The position numbers and the translations under genes are program-made. 64,000 bases of DNA from assembly GCA_008501635.1 (NCBI GenBank), contig QQUJ01000029.1, positions 103,582 to 167,581 on the forward strand. Direction: 5' to 3'. The stretch comes from Pseudomonadota bacterium. Lineage in GTDB: Bacteria; Pseudomonadota; Gammaproteobacteria; QQUJ01. Within the stretch, counting starts at the first letter, position 1; the number at the start of each line of letters is the position of its first letter. The notes under the pieces were generated by a model, which saw only the letters and a list, made by a program, of their open reading frames with translations, did no database searches and was not told the DNA's origin. Positions 1-10,358 of this stretch are shown here, in pieces.

Positions 1-19
1 TTACGACGCTATCGACGAG

Positions 20-2107
20 CTACTCGTCGCCGATGGCCTTCATGCTGAGGCGAATTCGGCCCTGCTTATCCACTTCCAGGACTTTTACTTTAACGACATC
101 GCCTTCGGTCAGTTTGTCGCTGACATTCTGTACGCGTTCGTTGGAGATCTGCGAGATGTGCACCAAACCATCGCGCCCAGGCAAAATTGATACGAAAGCG
201 CCAAAATCCATCAACTTAACGACTTTGCCCTCGTATATCTTGCCTACCTCGACATCGGCTGTGATCAGTTCGATGCGGCGACGTGCCTCGTCGGCATCCA
301 ATTTGTTTACCGACGCCACCCGGATGGTGCCATCGTCATCGATATCTATTGTCGTGCCGGTTTCTTCGGTGATCGAACGTATGGTGGCACCGCCCTTGCC
401 GATTACATCACGGATCTTCTCCGGATCGATCTTGAAAGCGGAAATACGTGGAGCGAACTCGGACATCTCTGCGCGCGGGGCACTGATCGCCTTGCCCATC
501 TCGCCCAGAATATGCAACCGGCCGTCGCGTGCCTGAGCCAGCGCAGCCTCCATGATCTCCTTGGTGATACCGTCGATCTTAATGTCCATCTGAAGAGCGG
601 TAACGCCCTGATTGGTACCGGCGACCTTGAAATCCATGTCACCAAGATGATCCTCATCACCCAGGATATCGGTCAGCACCGCAAACCGGTCCTGCTCCTT
701 GATCAGTCCCATCGCGATGCCAGCGACAGGGGCGTGGATCGGTACACCGGCGTCCATCAACGCGAGGCTGGTGCCGCACACGCTGGCCATAGAGCTGGAG
801 CCGTTGGACTCGGTGATCTCCGAAACCACTCGAATCGTGTAGGGAAACTCTTCTCGCGTCGGCATCATGGCCTGGATCCCGCGGCGGGCCAGGCGGCCGT
901 GACCAATTTCACGGCGTTTCGGACTGCCGATGAAACCGGTCTCGCCCACGCAATAAGGGGGAAAGTTGTAGTGCAGCATGAACGGGTCGCGATACTCGCC
1001 TTCGATCGCATCGATGATCTGGGCATCGCGATCGGTGCCGAGCGTGGTCACTACGATCGCCTGGGTTTCACCACGCGTGAACAAAGCGGAACCGTGGGTA
1101 CGCGGCAAGACCCCGACGCGTGCCGAGATCGGACGCACCGTGCGTGTGTCGCGCCCGTCGATACGCGGTTCGCCGGCGAGTACGCGTTGACGCACCACAC
1201 GTTTTTCGAGCTTCTCCACCGCGCCACGCACCGCTTCCACGCTCCACTGTGGCTCATCGCCTGCCGCCAACTGCTCCGCAGCCGCGGCCCGTATTTCGCT
1301 GACGCGCTGCTGGCGTGCCATTTTGTCCTTGATCTGGTACGCGGCCACGACATCGGCCTCCACTGCCGCGGCAACGGCTTCCACCAGTGCATCGTCGGTG
1401 GCGGGCTTCTCCCAGTTCCAGGCGGGTTTGCCTGCTTCGGCCGCCAGTTCTTTGATGGTCTGAATGGCAACCTGCATTTGCTCGTGACCGTAGAGTACCG
1501 CACCCAACATGACCTCTTCGGCCAGCTCCGCTGCCTCCGACTCCACCATCAACACCGCATGCTCGGTACCGGCGACCACCAGATCGAGCTTCGAATCGGC
1601 ACGCTGCGAGGCGGAAGGATTGAGCAGATACTGGCCATCCAGGTAGCCGACACGGGCGCCGCCGATGGGACCACTGAAGGGTACCCCGGAGATAGCGACC
1701 GCAGCGGAAGCACCCAGCATGGCCGGAATATCGGAATCGATCTCCGGATCCAACGACATCACGGTGGTGATGACCTGAACTTCATTGTAGAAACCCTTGG
1801 GAAACAACGGGCGCAGCGGGCGATCGATCAGACGTGAGTTGAGGGTCTCTTTCTCCGAGGGGCGTCCTTCGCGCTTAAAAAAACCGCCGGGGATCTTGCC
1901 ACCGGCGTAGGTCTTTTCCTGATAGTTGACGGTCAACGGGAAGAAGTCACGTCCGGGCGCCGCCTCTGTTCGGGCAACCACGGTTGCCAGAACGACAGTG
2001 TCTCCCATACTGATCATGACCGCGCCATCAGCTTGGCGCGCGATCTCCCCTGTCTCTAGAGTGACCGTGTGGTCACCGTACTGAAACTGTTTTCTGATTG
2101 ATGTCAC
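20..2107 (-). CDS. pnp: Polyribonucleotide nucleotidyltransferase (PNPase)
   Basis: PNPase degrades RNA 3' to 5' by phosphorolysis, as a trimer and often in the degradosome. The 695-residue protein has the family's usual length and order: two RNase PH-like domains (about 1-215 and 310-540), a KH domain near 550-610 with the [12 protein letters not shown] motif, and a C-terminal S1 domain near 620-690 ([15 protein letters not shown]). The start is GTG, preceded at 8 nt by a GGAAGG ribosome site. It lies 37 bp after rpsO, the conserved rpsO-pnp pair, and is the last gene of the rimP-to-pnp series in this window. No terminator is visible because the window ends here. Confidence 0.97.
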   Translation of the reverse strand: MTSIRKQFQYGDHTVTLETGEIARQADGAVMISMGDTVVLATVVARTEAAPGRDFFPLTVNYQEKTYAGGKIPGGFFKREGRPSEKETLNSRLIDRPLRPLFPKGFYNEVQVITTVMSLDPEIDSDIPAMLGASAAVAISGVPFSGPIGGARVGYLDGQYLLNPSASQRADSKLDLVVAGTEHAVLMVESEAAELAEEVMLGAVLYGHEQMQVAIQTIKELAAEAGKPAWNWEKPATDDALVEAVAAAVEADVVAAYQIKDKMARQQRVSEIRAAAAEQLAAGDEPQWSVEAVRGAVEKLEKRVVRQRVLAGEPRIDGRDTRTVRPISARVGVLPRTHGSALFTRGETQAIVVTTLGTDRDAQIIDAIEGEYRDPFMLHYNFPPYCVGETGFIGSPKRREIGHGRLARRGIQAMMPTREEFPYTIRVVSEITESNGSSSMASVCGTSLALMDAGVPIHAPVAGIAMGLIKEQDRFAVLTDILGDEDHLGDMDFKVAGTNQGVTALQMDIKIDGITKEIMEAALAQARDGRLHILGEMGKAISAPRAEMSEFAPRISAFKIDPEKIRDVIGKGGATIRSITEETGTTIDIDDDGTIRVASVNKLDADEARRRIELITADVEVGKIYEGKVVKLMDFGAFVSILPGRDGLVHISQISNERVQNVSDKLTEGDVVKVKVLEVDKQGRIRLSMKAIGDE

Positions 2108-2144
2108 GAGCTATACCTTCCGACGTGGTTGCGTCGATAAGCGC

Positions 2145-2414
2145 CTAACGGCGAATACCCAAGCGTTTGATGAGATCACGATAGCGCTCCACGTCATTGC
2201 TTTTGACGTAATCGAGCAACTTACGGCGCTGATTGACCATGCGCAGCAGGCCCTGGCGGGAGTGATGATCCTGCTTGTGCTTGCTGAAGTGCTCGGTGAG
2301 CTGGTTGATATTGGCGGTCAGCAGGGCTACCTGGACCTCCGGGGAACCGGTATCGGTGGCGGAGAGTTGATACTCCTTGACGACATCGGCCTTCTGCTGG
2401 GTGCTCAGTGACAT
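2145..2414 (-). CDS. rpsO: 30S ribosomal protein S15
   Basis: S15 binds 16S rRNA early in 30S assembly and contributes to an intersubunit bridge. The 89-residue product is the standard length; it starts [12 protein letters not shown] and holds the conserved H(F/S)[25 protein letters not shown] core. It sits between truB (123 bp upstream) and pnp (37 bp downstream). The 123-bp gap contains its own predicted promoter, so rpsO-pnp can be transcribed apart from the upstream nusA-infB genes. In E. coli S15 represses its own translation through an mRNA pseudoknot; whether the leader here folds the same way was not tested. Confidence 0.98.
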   Translation of the reverse strand: MSLSTQQKADVVKEYQLSATDTGSPEVQVALLTANINQLTEHFSKHKQDHHSRQGLLRMVNQRRKLLDYVKSNDVERYRDLIKRLGIRR

Positions 2415-2462
2415 GTAGTGAAACTCCTGGATTCTTGAATGGTCGCTTCTATGAAGCCGGGT

Positions 2463-2491
2463 ATTTTAACTTCCAGCCATTTGTTAAACAA
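2463..2491 (-). promoter_or_regulatory. Predicted sigma70 promoter of rpsO-pnp
   Basis: On the minus strand TTGTTT and TAAAAT are separated by 17 bp, inside the truB-rpsO gap, with the predicted start about 40 nt before rpsO. An rpsO promoter at this place is known in E. coli; here it is a consensus match only. Confidence 0.55.
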
Positions 2492-2537
2492 GGAAAAACC
2501 TTGGGGCGAAAAGCGGTGCCGAAACCCCGGCAGCGGG

Positions 2538-3461
2538 TCACGATCCGTTCTTTTGCAACATACGCCGTGGTGCGATACGGCCGTCGTCCAACACCTCCCC
2601 CACCCCGATAAAGCGTCGTGCAGCGGTATAGATGCGCACCCAACCACTGGTGGGTGCACGGGGCACCATCACCGGCTGGCCCATCTGCAGGTAATAGGCG
2701 GAATCGGCGGACAACTGAACCTCGGGCCACTGCTGAACGCTGGATTCGATGGGTAACAGAAGGGCATCCAGCGCCTGCTCGCCCGCTTCGGCCGAGGCCT
2801 GGAGCTCTTCCAGAGTCACCATGCCGTCGCCGGGATACGGCCCCACGCCAATGCGGCGCAAGGCGATCACGTGTGCACCGCAACCGAGTCTGGCGCCGAT
2901 GTCCTCGACCAGGGTACGCACATACGTCCCCTTCGAGCAGTGCACGGTGAACTCTGCTTCCGTATTCTCCACTCGCAGCAGCTCCAACGCATGAATCGTG
3001 ACCACCCGGGGTTTACGCTCGACCTCCTCGCCCTTGCGTGCCAGCTCGTAAAGCCGTTTTCCCTCGTGGCGCAGCGCCGAATACATCGGTGGGATCTGTT
3101 CGATAGCGCCAAGAAAGTCCCCCATTACCTGGCTCAGGCTATCGAAATCCAAGGACGGTACGGGCTTGGTAGTGATCAGTTCGCCATCCGCGTCGCCGGT
3201 CGTCGTCGTCTCACCGAGTTTCATCCGTACCCAATAGCGTTTGTCGGCATCGAGCAGGAATCCTGAAAATTTGGTGGCTTCGCCCAGACAAATGGGCAGC
3301 AGTCCACTGGCCAGCGGATCCAGACTTCCGGTGTGCCCTGCTTTGCGGGCGTTGAAGAGACGTTTGACCATCTGCAACGCCCGATTGGATGTCGGACCCA
3401 CCGGCTTGTCGAGCAGCAGGACTCCATGGACATTGCGGCGCTGGCCATTGCGGGGGGGCAT
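2538..3461 (-). CDS. truB: tRNA pseudouridine(55) synthase
   Basis: TruB makes pseudouridine 55 in the T loop of tRNAs. The 307-residue protein carries the TruB motif VHGVLLLDKPVGPTSN near residue 11, the catalytic-aspartate region AGHTGSLDPLASGLLP (about 41-56), and the KGTYVRTLVEDIG motif near 180. Length fits the proteobacterial class. It follows rbfA by 38 bp and has an ATG start. The order rbfA-truB-rpsO matches the conserved gammaproteobacterial cluster. Confidence 0.97.
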   Translation of the reverse strand: MPPRNGQRRNVHGVLLLDKPVGPTSNRALQMVKRLFNARKAGHTGSLDPLASGLLPICLGEATKFSGFLLDADKRYWVRMKLGETTTTGDADGELITTKPVPSLDFDSLSQVMGDFLGAIEQIPPMYSALRHEGKRLYELARKGEEVERKPRVVTIHALELLRVENTEAEFTVHCSKGTYVRTLVEDIGARLGCGAHVIALRRIGVGPYPGDGMVTLEELQASAEAGEQALDALLLPIESSVQQWPEVQLSADSAYYLQMGQPVMVPRAPTSGWVRIYTAARRFIGVGEVLDDGRIAPRRMLQKNGS

Positions 3462-3499
3462 CGGTACCTCGTCTACGTCAGGCTGGCTGGCGGTGGGAT

Positions 3500-3865
3500 C
3501 TATTCTTCGGAGGGCCGCTGTTTCTTGGCCTGCTCGAGCAGTTCGTTGATGCGTGCCCCCTGTTCCATCGAGGTATCGTGCAGAAAGTGCAGATGCGGAA
3601 TCGTACGGATACTCATCCTGCGGCCCAGTTCACGGCGCAGAAAACCCTCGGCACGCGTAAGCCCTTCGAGCGCCGCGGCGACCGCTTCACGATCGCCCAG
3701 TACACTGACATAGACCTTCGCATGTCCCAGATCACGACTGACTTCGACACCGGAGAGCGTGACCATCCGTACCCGCGGGTCCTTGACCTCTTCGCGCAAC
3801 AGTACCGCCATCTCGCGGCGCAACTGCTCCGCAACACGCCGCAGGCGATCGCCAGGGCGATTCAT
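3500..3865 (-). CDS. rbfA: Ribosome-binding factor A
   Basis: RbfA is a small KH-fold protein needed for maturation of the 16S 5' end and for growth in the cold. The chosen ATG gives 121 residues starting MNRPGDRLRRVAEQL, which lines up with known RbfA N-termini. An upstream in-frame TTG would add four residues and is less likely. The motifs EVKDPRVRMVTLSGVEVSRDL and the HLHFLHDTSMEQGARIN region are typical. It is 27 bp after infB and 38 bp before truB. Confidence 0.95.
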   Translation of the reverse strand: MNRPGDRLRRVAEQLRREMAVLLREEVKDPRVRMVTLSGVEVSRDLGHAKVYVSVLGDREAVAAALEGLTRAEGFLRRELGRRMSIRTIPHLHFLHDTSMEQGARINELLEQAKKQRPSEE

Positions 3866-3892
3866 AATCGTATGCAACCGGACAAAGACACC

Positions 3893-6478
3893 TTACAGGG
3901 TCTTGGCAACCTGAACGCGCTCATACACCTCGATCTGATCACCGGGTTTGACGTCATTGTAATTCTTTACGCCGATACCGCATTCGGTACCGGAACGGAC
4001 CTCATTGACGTCGTCCTTGAAGCGGCGCAACGACTCAAGTTCGCCCTCGTAAATCACCACATTGTCGCGCAGCACACGGATCGGATTGTGCCGCTTGACC
4101 GCGCCCTCAACCACCAGACAGCCGGCAATGGCACCCAGTTTGGAGGAGCGGAACACGTCGCGCACCTCGGCCAGGCCAACGATCTGCTCGCGCATCTCGG
4201 GCTGAAGCTTGCCGACAATCGCCTGCTTGACCTCGTCAATCGCCTCGTAGATGACGCTGTAATAGTGCAGATCCACACCCGCTTCGCTCACCAGGCGGCG
4301 TGCGGCGGAATCGGCGCGAACGTTAAAGCCGATGATGATGGCATTGGAGGCCAGCGCCAGATTGACGTCAGACTCGGTGATCCCGCCGACACCGGCCGCT
4401 ACGACCTTGACCTTTACCTCCTCGGTGGAGAGGTTCTCCAGCGAATCGCGCAGCGCCTCGACGCTACCCTGGACATCCGCCTTGATCAGCAGATTGACCT
4501 GCTGGACGTCGCCCTCCTGCATCTGCGTGAACATATCTTCGAGCTTGGCCTGCTGCTGTTTGGCGAGGCGCACATCGCGGAACTTGCCTTGACGGAACAG
4601 CGCCACTTCGCGGGCCTTGCGCTCGTCGGTCACTACGATCATGTCGTCACCGGCATTGGGGGAACCGGAGAGACCCAGGACCACTGCCGGCATCGACGGC
4701 CCTACCTTGTCGATAGGCTTACCGCTTTCATCGAACATGGCGCGAACGCGGCCGTACTCCATGCCCGAGAGTATGATGTCGCCCCGGTTGAGCGTGCCCT
4801 TCTGGACCAACAGCGTCGCGACCGGGCCACGGCCCTTGTCAAGACTCGACTCCAGCACCACACCCGCGGCGGGCCCCTCCGCGACAGCGGTCAGTTCCAT
4901 CACCTCGGCCTGGAGCAGAATCGCATCAAGCAGCTTGTCGACGCCATCACCCGTCTTGGCCGAGACGTAGACAAACATGGTGTCGCCACCCCAATCGTCC
5001 GGAATCACCTTCTGGTTGACCAGCTCCTGCTTCACGCGGTCGGTCTCGGCATCCGGTTTATCGATCTTGTTGACCGCCACTACCAGCGGTACCTCGGCGG
5101 CACGGGCATGTTGGATCGCCTCGATGGTCTGGGGCATCACGCCGTCGTCGGCAGCCACCACCAGCACCACGATATCGGTAATCTGGGCGCCGCGCGCACG
5201 CATCGCGGTAAACGCCGCGTGGCCAGGCGTATCCAGGAACGAGATGACACCCTTGTCGGTCTCAACGTGATACGCGCCGATATGCTGGGTAATGCCGCCG
5301 GCTTCGCCCGCGGCCACGCGGGTGCGTCGGATGTAATCGAGCAACGACGTCTTGCCGTGATCGACATGACCCATAATGGTCACTACCGGAGGCCGCGGCT
5401 GCTGTTCGCCCTCCGCCACCGCACTCAGGGAAAGTTCGTCCTCAAGGCTGCTATCGGCCATCAGCTTGGCCTTGTGCCCCATCTCCTCGACGATCAGCGT
5501 TGCGGTCTCCTGATCGAGCACCTGATTGATGGTGGCCATCACCCCCATCTGCATCATCACTTTGATGAGTTCGGCGGCCTTAACGGCCATCTTCTGCGCC
5601 AGTTCAGCTACCGTGATGGTTTCGGGAATCGCGACCTCACGAACGACAGGGGCGGTTGGGCGTTCGAACCCATGGGTCTGTGAGGGGGCGACACTGGGAA
5701 CGCGCGTACGACCCTTCTTCTTGCGGCGGCCGCTCTTGCTTTCGGCCACATGGAGTTCCTTGCGACCGAAGCGGCTTTCCCGGTCGTCGCGGCGTGTCTC
5801 TTTCTCTTTTTCCTTCTTGGGTGCCCGGCTTTTCGTCTCGGTGGCAACCTTTGCTTCCGCATCGACCCGCGCCTTCTGGGTCTCTTCCTCGGCCTGGCGA
5901 CGAGCCTCTTCTTCGGCCTGCTGACGGGCTTCCTGCTCGGCCTGCTGCAGCGCTTCCTGCTCGGCCAGCTGTCGTGCCTCCTCCTCGGCCTGATTCTGCC
6001 TTTCGAGGTCCTGCTGTGCGGCAATACGCTCTTCGTCGATCTTGCTTTGCTTATCGACCTCGGGCTGCTCGACAACGCGCTCCTCTTCAGCCGGGACAGC
6101 CTTGACTGCCTCTGCCTCTGCCTCAGCATCGGCCTCGGCACGCTGCCGTTCTTCGTCGAGCACCGCGCTACGCTTTATGTAGGTGCGTTTCTTGCGCACC
6201 TCAACACTGACGGTCTTGACCTTGCCACGATCCCCGGTCTGGCGGATCTCACTGACCAGTTTGCGTTTGAGAGTGATCTTTTTCGGCTCGGCAACACCCT
6301 CCCCCGTTTTCTTGCCATGCGCCTTGCGCAAGTGGCTGAGCAGGTCCAACTTCTGCTGCTCAGTGATGCTGGAGTCAGCGGTATTGACATCAACACCTGC
6401 CTCCTGCAACTGAGCAAGCAAGCGGTCTACGGAGATACCGACCACATCCGCCAATTGTTTTACGGTCAATTCGGTCAT
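3893..6478 (-). CDS. infB: Translation initiation factor IF-2
   Basis: IF-2 is the GTPase that brings initiator fMet-tRNA to the 30S subunit. The 861-residue protein has an IF2_N domain at 1-50 ([16 protein letters not shown]), a long charged linker (about 115-270) made of [16 protein letters not shown] repeats that should form helix or coiled coil, a second IF2_N near 290, and then the GTPase with G1 [10 protein letters not shown]3 DTPGH and G4 NKID, followed by domains II-IV. It follows nusA by 19 bp. The initiator tRNA gene lies in the same region, as in E. coli. Internal starts giving shorter forms are known in E. coli and were not examined here. Confidence 0.98.
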   Translation of the reverse strand: MTELTVKQLADVVGISVDRLLAQLQEAGVDVNTADSSITEQQKLDLLSHLRKAHGKKTGEGVAEPKKITLKRKLVSEIRQTGDRGKVKTVSVEVRKKRTYIKRSAVLDEERQRAEADAEAEAEAVKAVPAEEERVVEQPEVDKQSKIDEERIAAQQDLERQNQAEEEARQLAEQEALQQAEQEARQQAEEEARRQAEEETQKARVDAEAKVATETKSRAPKKEKEKETRRDDRESRFGRKELHVAESKSGRRKKKGRTRVPSVAPSQTHGFERPTAPVVREVAIPETITVAELAQKMAVKAAELIKVMMQMGVMATINQVLDQETATLIVEEMGHKAKLMADSSLEDELSLSAVAEGEQQPRPPVVTIMGHVDHGKTSLLDYIRRTRVAAGEAGGITQHIGAYHVETDKGVISFLDTPGHAAFTAMRARGAQITDIVVLVVAADDGVMPQTIEAIQHARAAEVPLVVAVNKIDKPDAETDRVKQELVNQKVIPDDWGGDTMFVYVSAKTGDGVDKLLDAILLQAEVMELTAVAEGPAAGVVLESSLDKGRGPVATLLVQKGTLNRGDIILSGMEYGRVRAMFDESGKPIDKVGPSMPAVVLGLSGSPNAGDDMIVVTDERKAREVALFRQGKFRDVRLAKQQQAKLEDMFTQMQEGDVQQVNLLIKADVQGSVEALRDSLENLSTEEVKVKVVAAGVGGITESDVNLALASNAIIIGFNVRADSAARRLVSEAGVDLHYYSVIYEAIDEVKQAIVGKLQPEMREQIVGLAEVRDVFRSSKLGAIAGCLVVEGAVKRHNPIRVLRDNVVIYEGELESLRRFKDDVNEVRSGTECGIGVKNYNDVKPGDQIEVYERVQVAKTL

Positions 6479-6497
6479 TGGTTCCCCCTCCTAGAGA

Positions 6498-8000
6498 CTA
6501 GCCCTGCTGTTCGTCGGCAAACCACGGGGCACGTGCCGTCATGATCAGTGCCGCGGCACGCTCTTCATCGACACCTTCGATATCGATTAGCTCATCCACC
6601 GCCTGCTCTGCCAGATCCTCCATGGTGCAGATGCCACGGCTTGCCAGCACGAATGCCAATTCACGGTCCATGCCCTCCATGCCGAGCAGATCTTCAGCGG
6701 GTTCGGATTCTTCCAGCTTCTCTTCGTTGGCTATGGCGCGCAGCAACAAGACATCACGCGCGCGATTGCGCAGTTCCTCGACGATACTCTCGTCGAATTC
6801 CTCAATTTCCAGCATCTCCTGAGGCGGTACGTAGGCAACCTCCTCAATCGTGGAGAAACCTTCCTGCACCAGGATGGCGGCCAGCTCTTCGTCGACATCC
6901 AGCTGTTCCTTGAATATGGCCTGGAGCCGCTCGGCCTCCTGCTCGCTCTTCTCCTCGGCCTGGCCCTCGGTCATGACGTTGAGGTCCCATCCGGTCAGTT
7001 GGCTCGCCAGCCGGACATTCTGCCCGCCACGGCCAATCGCCTGCGACAGCTGCTCTTCGGCGACTGCCACGTCCATGCTGCCGCTCTCCTCATCCACGAC
7101 GATGGAGACGACATCAGCCGGGGACATGGCATTCACCACCCACTGCGCCGGATTCTCGCTCCAGTTGATGATATCGACGCGCTCGCCGGAGAGTTCGTTG
7201 GACACCGCCTGGACGCGCGAGCCGCGCATGCCGACACAGGCGCCGATCGGATCAATGCGCTGATCCTTGGCGCGCACAGCAATCTTGGCACGCAGGCCGG
7301 GATCGCGGGCAGCACCCATGATCTCGATCAACCCTTCACCCACCTCCGGGACCTCAAGCTTGAACAGCTCGATCAACAACTCCGGTGCGGTACGGCTGAT
7401 GAAGAGTTGCGGGCCGCGCTGTTCCGAACGAACCTCGTAGAGATAGCCCCTGACGCGGTCACCCGGGCGCACCGGTTCGCGCGGGATCATGTTCTCGCGG
7501 GTGATGATTGCCTCGGCATTTCCACCGAGATCCAGATAGACATTGCCGCGTTCGATGCGTTTGACCACGCCCATGACCAGGTCACCGATGCGATCCTTGT
7601 ACGCCTCGACCACTTGGGCGCGTTCCGCCTCGCGGACCTTTTGCACGATAACCTGCTTGGCCGCTTGCGCGCCAATACGACCAAAGGCAACCGATTCGAT
7701 CGGCTCCTCGATATAGCCATCCACTTCGATATCGGGTTGGACCTTGCGTGCCTCGCTCAAGCGAATCTCGGCGTCCGGATTTTCGGGCTCTTCGGTTTCG
7801 TCGGGGATGACCAGCCAGCGACGAAAGCTCTCATAGGCGCCCGTATCGCGATCTATAGCGACCCGTGCGTCGATATCACCGGCATGCTTCTTGCGCGTTG
7901 CCGACGCCAGGGCGGCTTCTATCGCCTCGAAAATAACGCTCTTCTGGACGCCCTTTTCGTTGGAAACGGCGTCTACCACCATCAAAATCTCTTTGTTCAT
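6498..8000 (-). CDS. nusA: Transcription termination/antitermination protein NusA
   Basis: NusA binds RNA polymerase and modulates pausing, intrinsic termination and antitermination. The 500-residue product has the N-terminal polymerase-binding domain ([18 protein letters not shown]), an S1 domain (about 135-200), KH domains around 230-350 ([27 protein letters not shown]), and the two C-terminal acidic repeats found in proteobacterial NusA (about 365-420 and 440-500). It lies 66 bp after rimP and 19 bp before infB. Confidence 0.98.
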   Translation of the reverse strand: MNKEILMVVDAVSNEKGVQKSVIFEAIEAALASATRKKHAGDIDARVAIDRDTGAYESFRRWLVIPDETEEPENPDAEIRLSEARKVQPDIEVDGYIEEPIESVAFGRIGAQAAKQVIVQKVREAERAQVVEAYKDRIGDLVMGVVKRIERGNVYLDLGGNAEAIITRENMIPREPVRPGDRVRGYLYEVRSEQRGPQLFISRTAPELLIELFKLEVPEVGEGLIEIMGAARDPGLRAKIAVRAKDQRIDPIGACVGMRGSRVQAVSNELSGERVDIINWSENPAQWVVNAMSPADVVSIVVDEESGSMDVAVAEEQLSQAIGRGGQNVRLASQLTGWDLNVMTEGQAEEKSEQEAERLQAIFKEQLDVDEELAAILVQEGFSTIEEVAYVPPQEMLEIEEFDESIVEELRNRARDVLLLRAIANEEKLEESEPAEDLLGMEGMDRELAFVLASRGICTMEDLAEQAVDELIDIEGVDEERAAALIMTARAPWFADEQQG

Positions 8001-8066
8001 CGCTTCAAGCCTCCAGGCCGGATATCGACACGCTTGCGGGGATCTGACGAGCCCTCCGCCTGTCGA

Positions 8067-8522
8067 TCAGAACTCCGGCGCCAACCGAGCCTGCTCAATC
8101 TCAGCAAGCGGCAGTTTCACCGTCTCGCCATCCTGTACCAAAACCACGCTGTCTCCCTCCAGACCCTGGAGGAGACCTTCAAATTTCCGGCGCCCCTCCT
8201 GCGGGATCGCCATTCGCACCTTGACCCGTTGACCGCTGAAACGCTCGTAATGCGTGCGGTCGAATAACGGCCTGTCCAGGCCGGGCGACGAGACCTCCAG
8301 ATTGTAGTTACCGGGAATCGGGTCCTCGACATCCAGTACGCCGCTGATCTGATAGCTGACCCGCTGGCAATCGCTGACGCCGATACCCTCCGGGCGGTCG
8401 ATGTAGATCCGCAGCAAACCACCGCGTGGCCCTGCCGCGAACTCGATACCCACCAACTCATAACCCATGCCGACAATCACGGGTTCTAATAGCTGATAGA
8501 GCTTATCGGGTGCGCGCCGCAT
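8067..8522 (-). CDS. rimP: Ribosome maturation factor RimP
   Basis: RimP is needed for 30S subunit maturation. The chosen ATG gives 151 residues beginning MRRAPDKLYQLLEPVIVGMGYELVGIEF, which fits the family; the frame stays open upstream but that part reads through the leader terminator. A GCGAGG ribosome site precedes the ATG. The motif GLLRIYIDRPEGIGVSDC and the C-terminal Sm-like domain are present. Only about 14 nt separate the U-run of a terminator hairpin from this start codon, so expression probably depends on read-through or a change in leader folding. Confidence 0.95.
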   Translation of the reverse strand: MRRAPDKLYQLLEPVIVGMGYELVGIEFAAGPRGGLLRIYIDRPEGIGVSDCQRVSYQISGVLDVEDPIPGNYNLEVSSPGLDRPLFDRTHYERFSGQRVKVRMAIPQEGRRKFEGLLQGLEGDSVVLVQDGETVKLPLAEIEQARLAPEF

Positions 8523-8536
8523 CGCCTCGCCATAAA

Positions 8537-8680
8537 CAAAAAAAGGGCCTACGGCCCACGTTGAAATCCTCGTGACTGCTCGGCAAGAACCGTCTATCAA
8601 GCCCTCTCGCCGTCTCAGCTCCGGCCGTCCCCAAGGTCAGTGCCATCGCATCGGGGACCCGCGAGGGACCCCTAATAAAA
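8537..8680 (-). ncRNA. rimP leader with attenuator-like terminator
   Basis: The minus-strand leader ends in a hairpin GGGCC-GTA-GGCCC followed by eight U residues (8537-8561), directly before the rimP ATG. A rimP-leader attenuator with a Rho-independent terminator at its 3' end has been described by bioinformatics in Gammaproteobacteria, and this element has that position and form. The 5' limit given is simply the end of the metY terminator. No promoter could be picked with confidence between the two terminators. Confidence 0.7.
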
Positions 8681-8704
8681 AACCCCGTAAACGGGGTTCT
8701 TCTT
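8678..8704 (-). terminator. Rho-independent terminator after metY
   Basis: On the minus strand the stem AACCCCGT/ACGGGGTT with a 3-nt loop is followed by a run of U. It lies about 15 nt past the CCA end of the initiator tRNA and should end its transcript. Confidence 0.85.
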
Positions 8705-8719
8705 ACTAACCTCGAATAT

Positions 8720-8796
<77 letters not shown>

Positions 8797-8812
8797 CCGG
8801 AAAACGAGCGGA

Positions 8813-8841
8813 ATTTTACATACTCCCCTGCGCCGAATCAA
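8813..8841 (-). promoter_or_regulatory. Predicted sigma70 promoter of metY
   Basis: TTGATT and TAAAAT are spaced by 17 bp on the minus strand in the short gap between nuoN and metY. The predicted start lies about 10 nt before the mature tRNA 5' end. It would make metY independent of the nuo operon. Confidence 0.6.
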
Positions 8842-8854
8842 CCTTGGCGGAAAA

Positions 8855-10297
8855 CTACGCCACTACCGAGGCACAGAGTGCCATCAGCGCCCCGGGGGAA
8901 ATGCCGAGTGCCAGAATAGCCAACCCATTGGCGCTCATCATCAATCTAACGTCTGCCGCAGGATTCACCGCGGAGTCGTCTTCCGCCGCGTCGAAGTAGA
9001 TCAGCTTGACGACACGGATGTAGTAAAACGCACCTACGACGGAGAACGCCACCGCCACCACCGCCAGCCAGACAAGATCGGCGTTGATCACGGCCTGCAG
9101 CACCGAGAGTTTGGCGTAGAATCCCACGGTCGGCGGAACACCGGCCATGGAAAACATGAGCAACAGCATGATGAAAGCAAACCATGGGCTGCGCTTACCC
9201 AAGCCCTTGAAACTATCAAGTTCATCCGCTTCATAGCCGGCACGGCTCAACAGGATGATCATGCCGAAGCCCCCCGCCGCAGTGAGCGCGTAGACCACCG
9301 TGTAGAACATGGAGGCCGCGTACCCTTGCGCCGTACCCGAAAGGATGCCCAGCAAAATAAATCCAACGTGAGCAATGGTCGAATAGGCCAGCATACGCTT
9401 GATGTTGGACTGGGCGATGGCGACCACGTTACCGATACCGATCGAAAGTACCGCGAGCATCACCAGCATCTGCTGCCATTCCCCGTGCAGACCCTGCAGC
9501 CCGTCTACCAGGAGTCGCATCACCATAGCGAAAGCCGCAATCTTGGGGGCGGTGCCGATATAGAGTGTCACCGACGTGGGGGCGCCATGGTAAACATCCG
9601 GTACCCACATATGAAAAGGTACGGCACCCAACTTGAACGCCAGGCCGACGATGATGAACACCGTCCCAAAAACCAGTATCAGATTACCCTCCAGGATCGA
9701 ACCCGCCGCTATGCTTTGCGCGACAGCGGCGATATCGAGTGTTCCCGTAGCACCGTAGATCATCGACATCCCGTAGAGCAGCATTCCTGAGGCAATTGCG
9801 CCCAGCACGAAGTATTTCATGGCCGCTTCGGAGGCCACCCGATTGTCACGGTCAAAAGCAACCAGCGCGTAAAGCGACAGCGATAGAGTCTCCAGTCCCA
9901 GATAGACGGTAAGCAGATTGCGCGCCGAAATCATGATCATCATGCCCAGCACGCCGAAAAGACCGAGCACGTAATACTCACCCTTGAGCAGATTACGCAC
10001 ACGCAGGTACTCGCGGGAGTAAAGAAACACACCGGCGGTAATGATGAAGACCGCCAACTTCAAGACGTCGGCCATCGGATCACGCACAAAGGTGTTGTTA
10101 AAGGTCAGTATCTCGGTGCTGCTGAACGTGACGACAATAATGATCGCTGTCATCACCAGAGTCAGCTGTGACAACAGATAAGCCACATTCCGGTTCCGCT
10201 CGCCAACGAACAGATCGACCACCAACACAACGCAGGCCATGGCCAGGAGGAAGATCTCCGGGGCTGCCGGAGCGAAATCAGGAATCACGAAATTCAT
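8855..10297 (-). CDS. nuoN: NADH-quinone oxidoreductase subunit N
   Basis: NuoN is one of three antiporter-like, proton-pumping membrane subunits of complex I. The ATG chosen gives 480 residues (an upstream TTG would add two) and follows an AAGG ribosome site. The protein is almost entirely hydrophobic with about 14 membrane segments, and shows the conserved [39 protein letters not shown] and [10 protein letters not shown] segments, including the membrane lysines and glutamate of the family. It is the last gene of the nuoA-N operon, 61 bp after nuoM. Confidence 0.97.
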   Translation of the reverse strand: MNFVIPDFAPAAPEIFLLAMACVVLVVDLFVGERNRNVAYLLSQLTLVMTAIIIVVTFSSTEILTFNNTFVRDPMADVLKLAVFIITAGVFLYSREYLRVRNLLKGEYYVLGLFGVLGMMIMISARNLLTVYLGLETLSLSLYALVAFDRDNRVASEAAMKYFVLGAIASGMLLYGMSMIYGATGTLDIAAVAQSIAAGSILEGNLILVFGTVFIIVGLAFKLGAVPFHMWVPDVYHGAPTSVTLYIGTAPKIAAFAMVMRLLVDGLQGLHGEWQQMLVMLAVLSIGIGNVVAIAQSNIKRMLAYSTIAHVGFILLGILSGTAQGYAASMFYTVVYALTAAGGFGMIILLSRAGYEADELDSFKGLGKRSPWFAFIMLLLMFSMAGVPPTVGFYAKLSVLQAVINADLVWLAVVAVAFSVVGAFYYIRVVKLIYFDAAEDDSAVNPAADVRLMMSANGLAILALGISPGALMALCASVVA

Positions 10298-10358
10298 TCC
10301 CAAACCTTATGTCGTTTTTATTCACAATGTTCGAACAGGCCGCGCATGCGTCCCACCG

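Noticed and set aside
512..5683. Very long plus-strand open frames opposite pnp and infB (up to about 760 codons)
   Set aside because: They mirror the codon use of the well-identified minus-strand genes, have no ribosome sites and no family resemblance.
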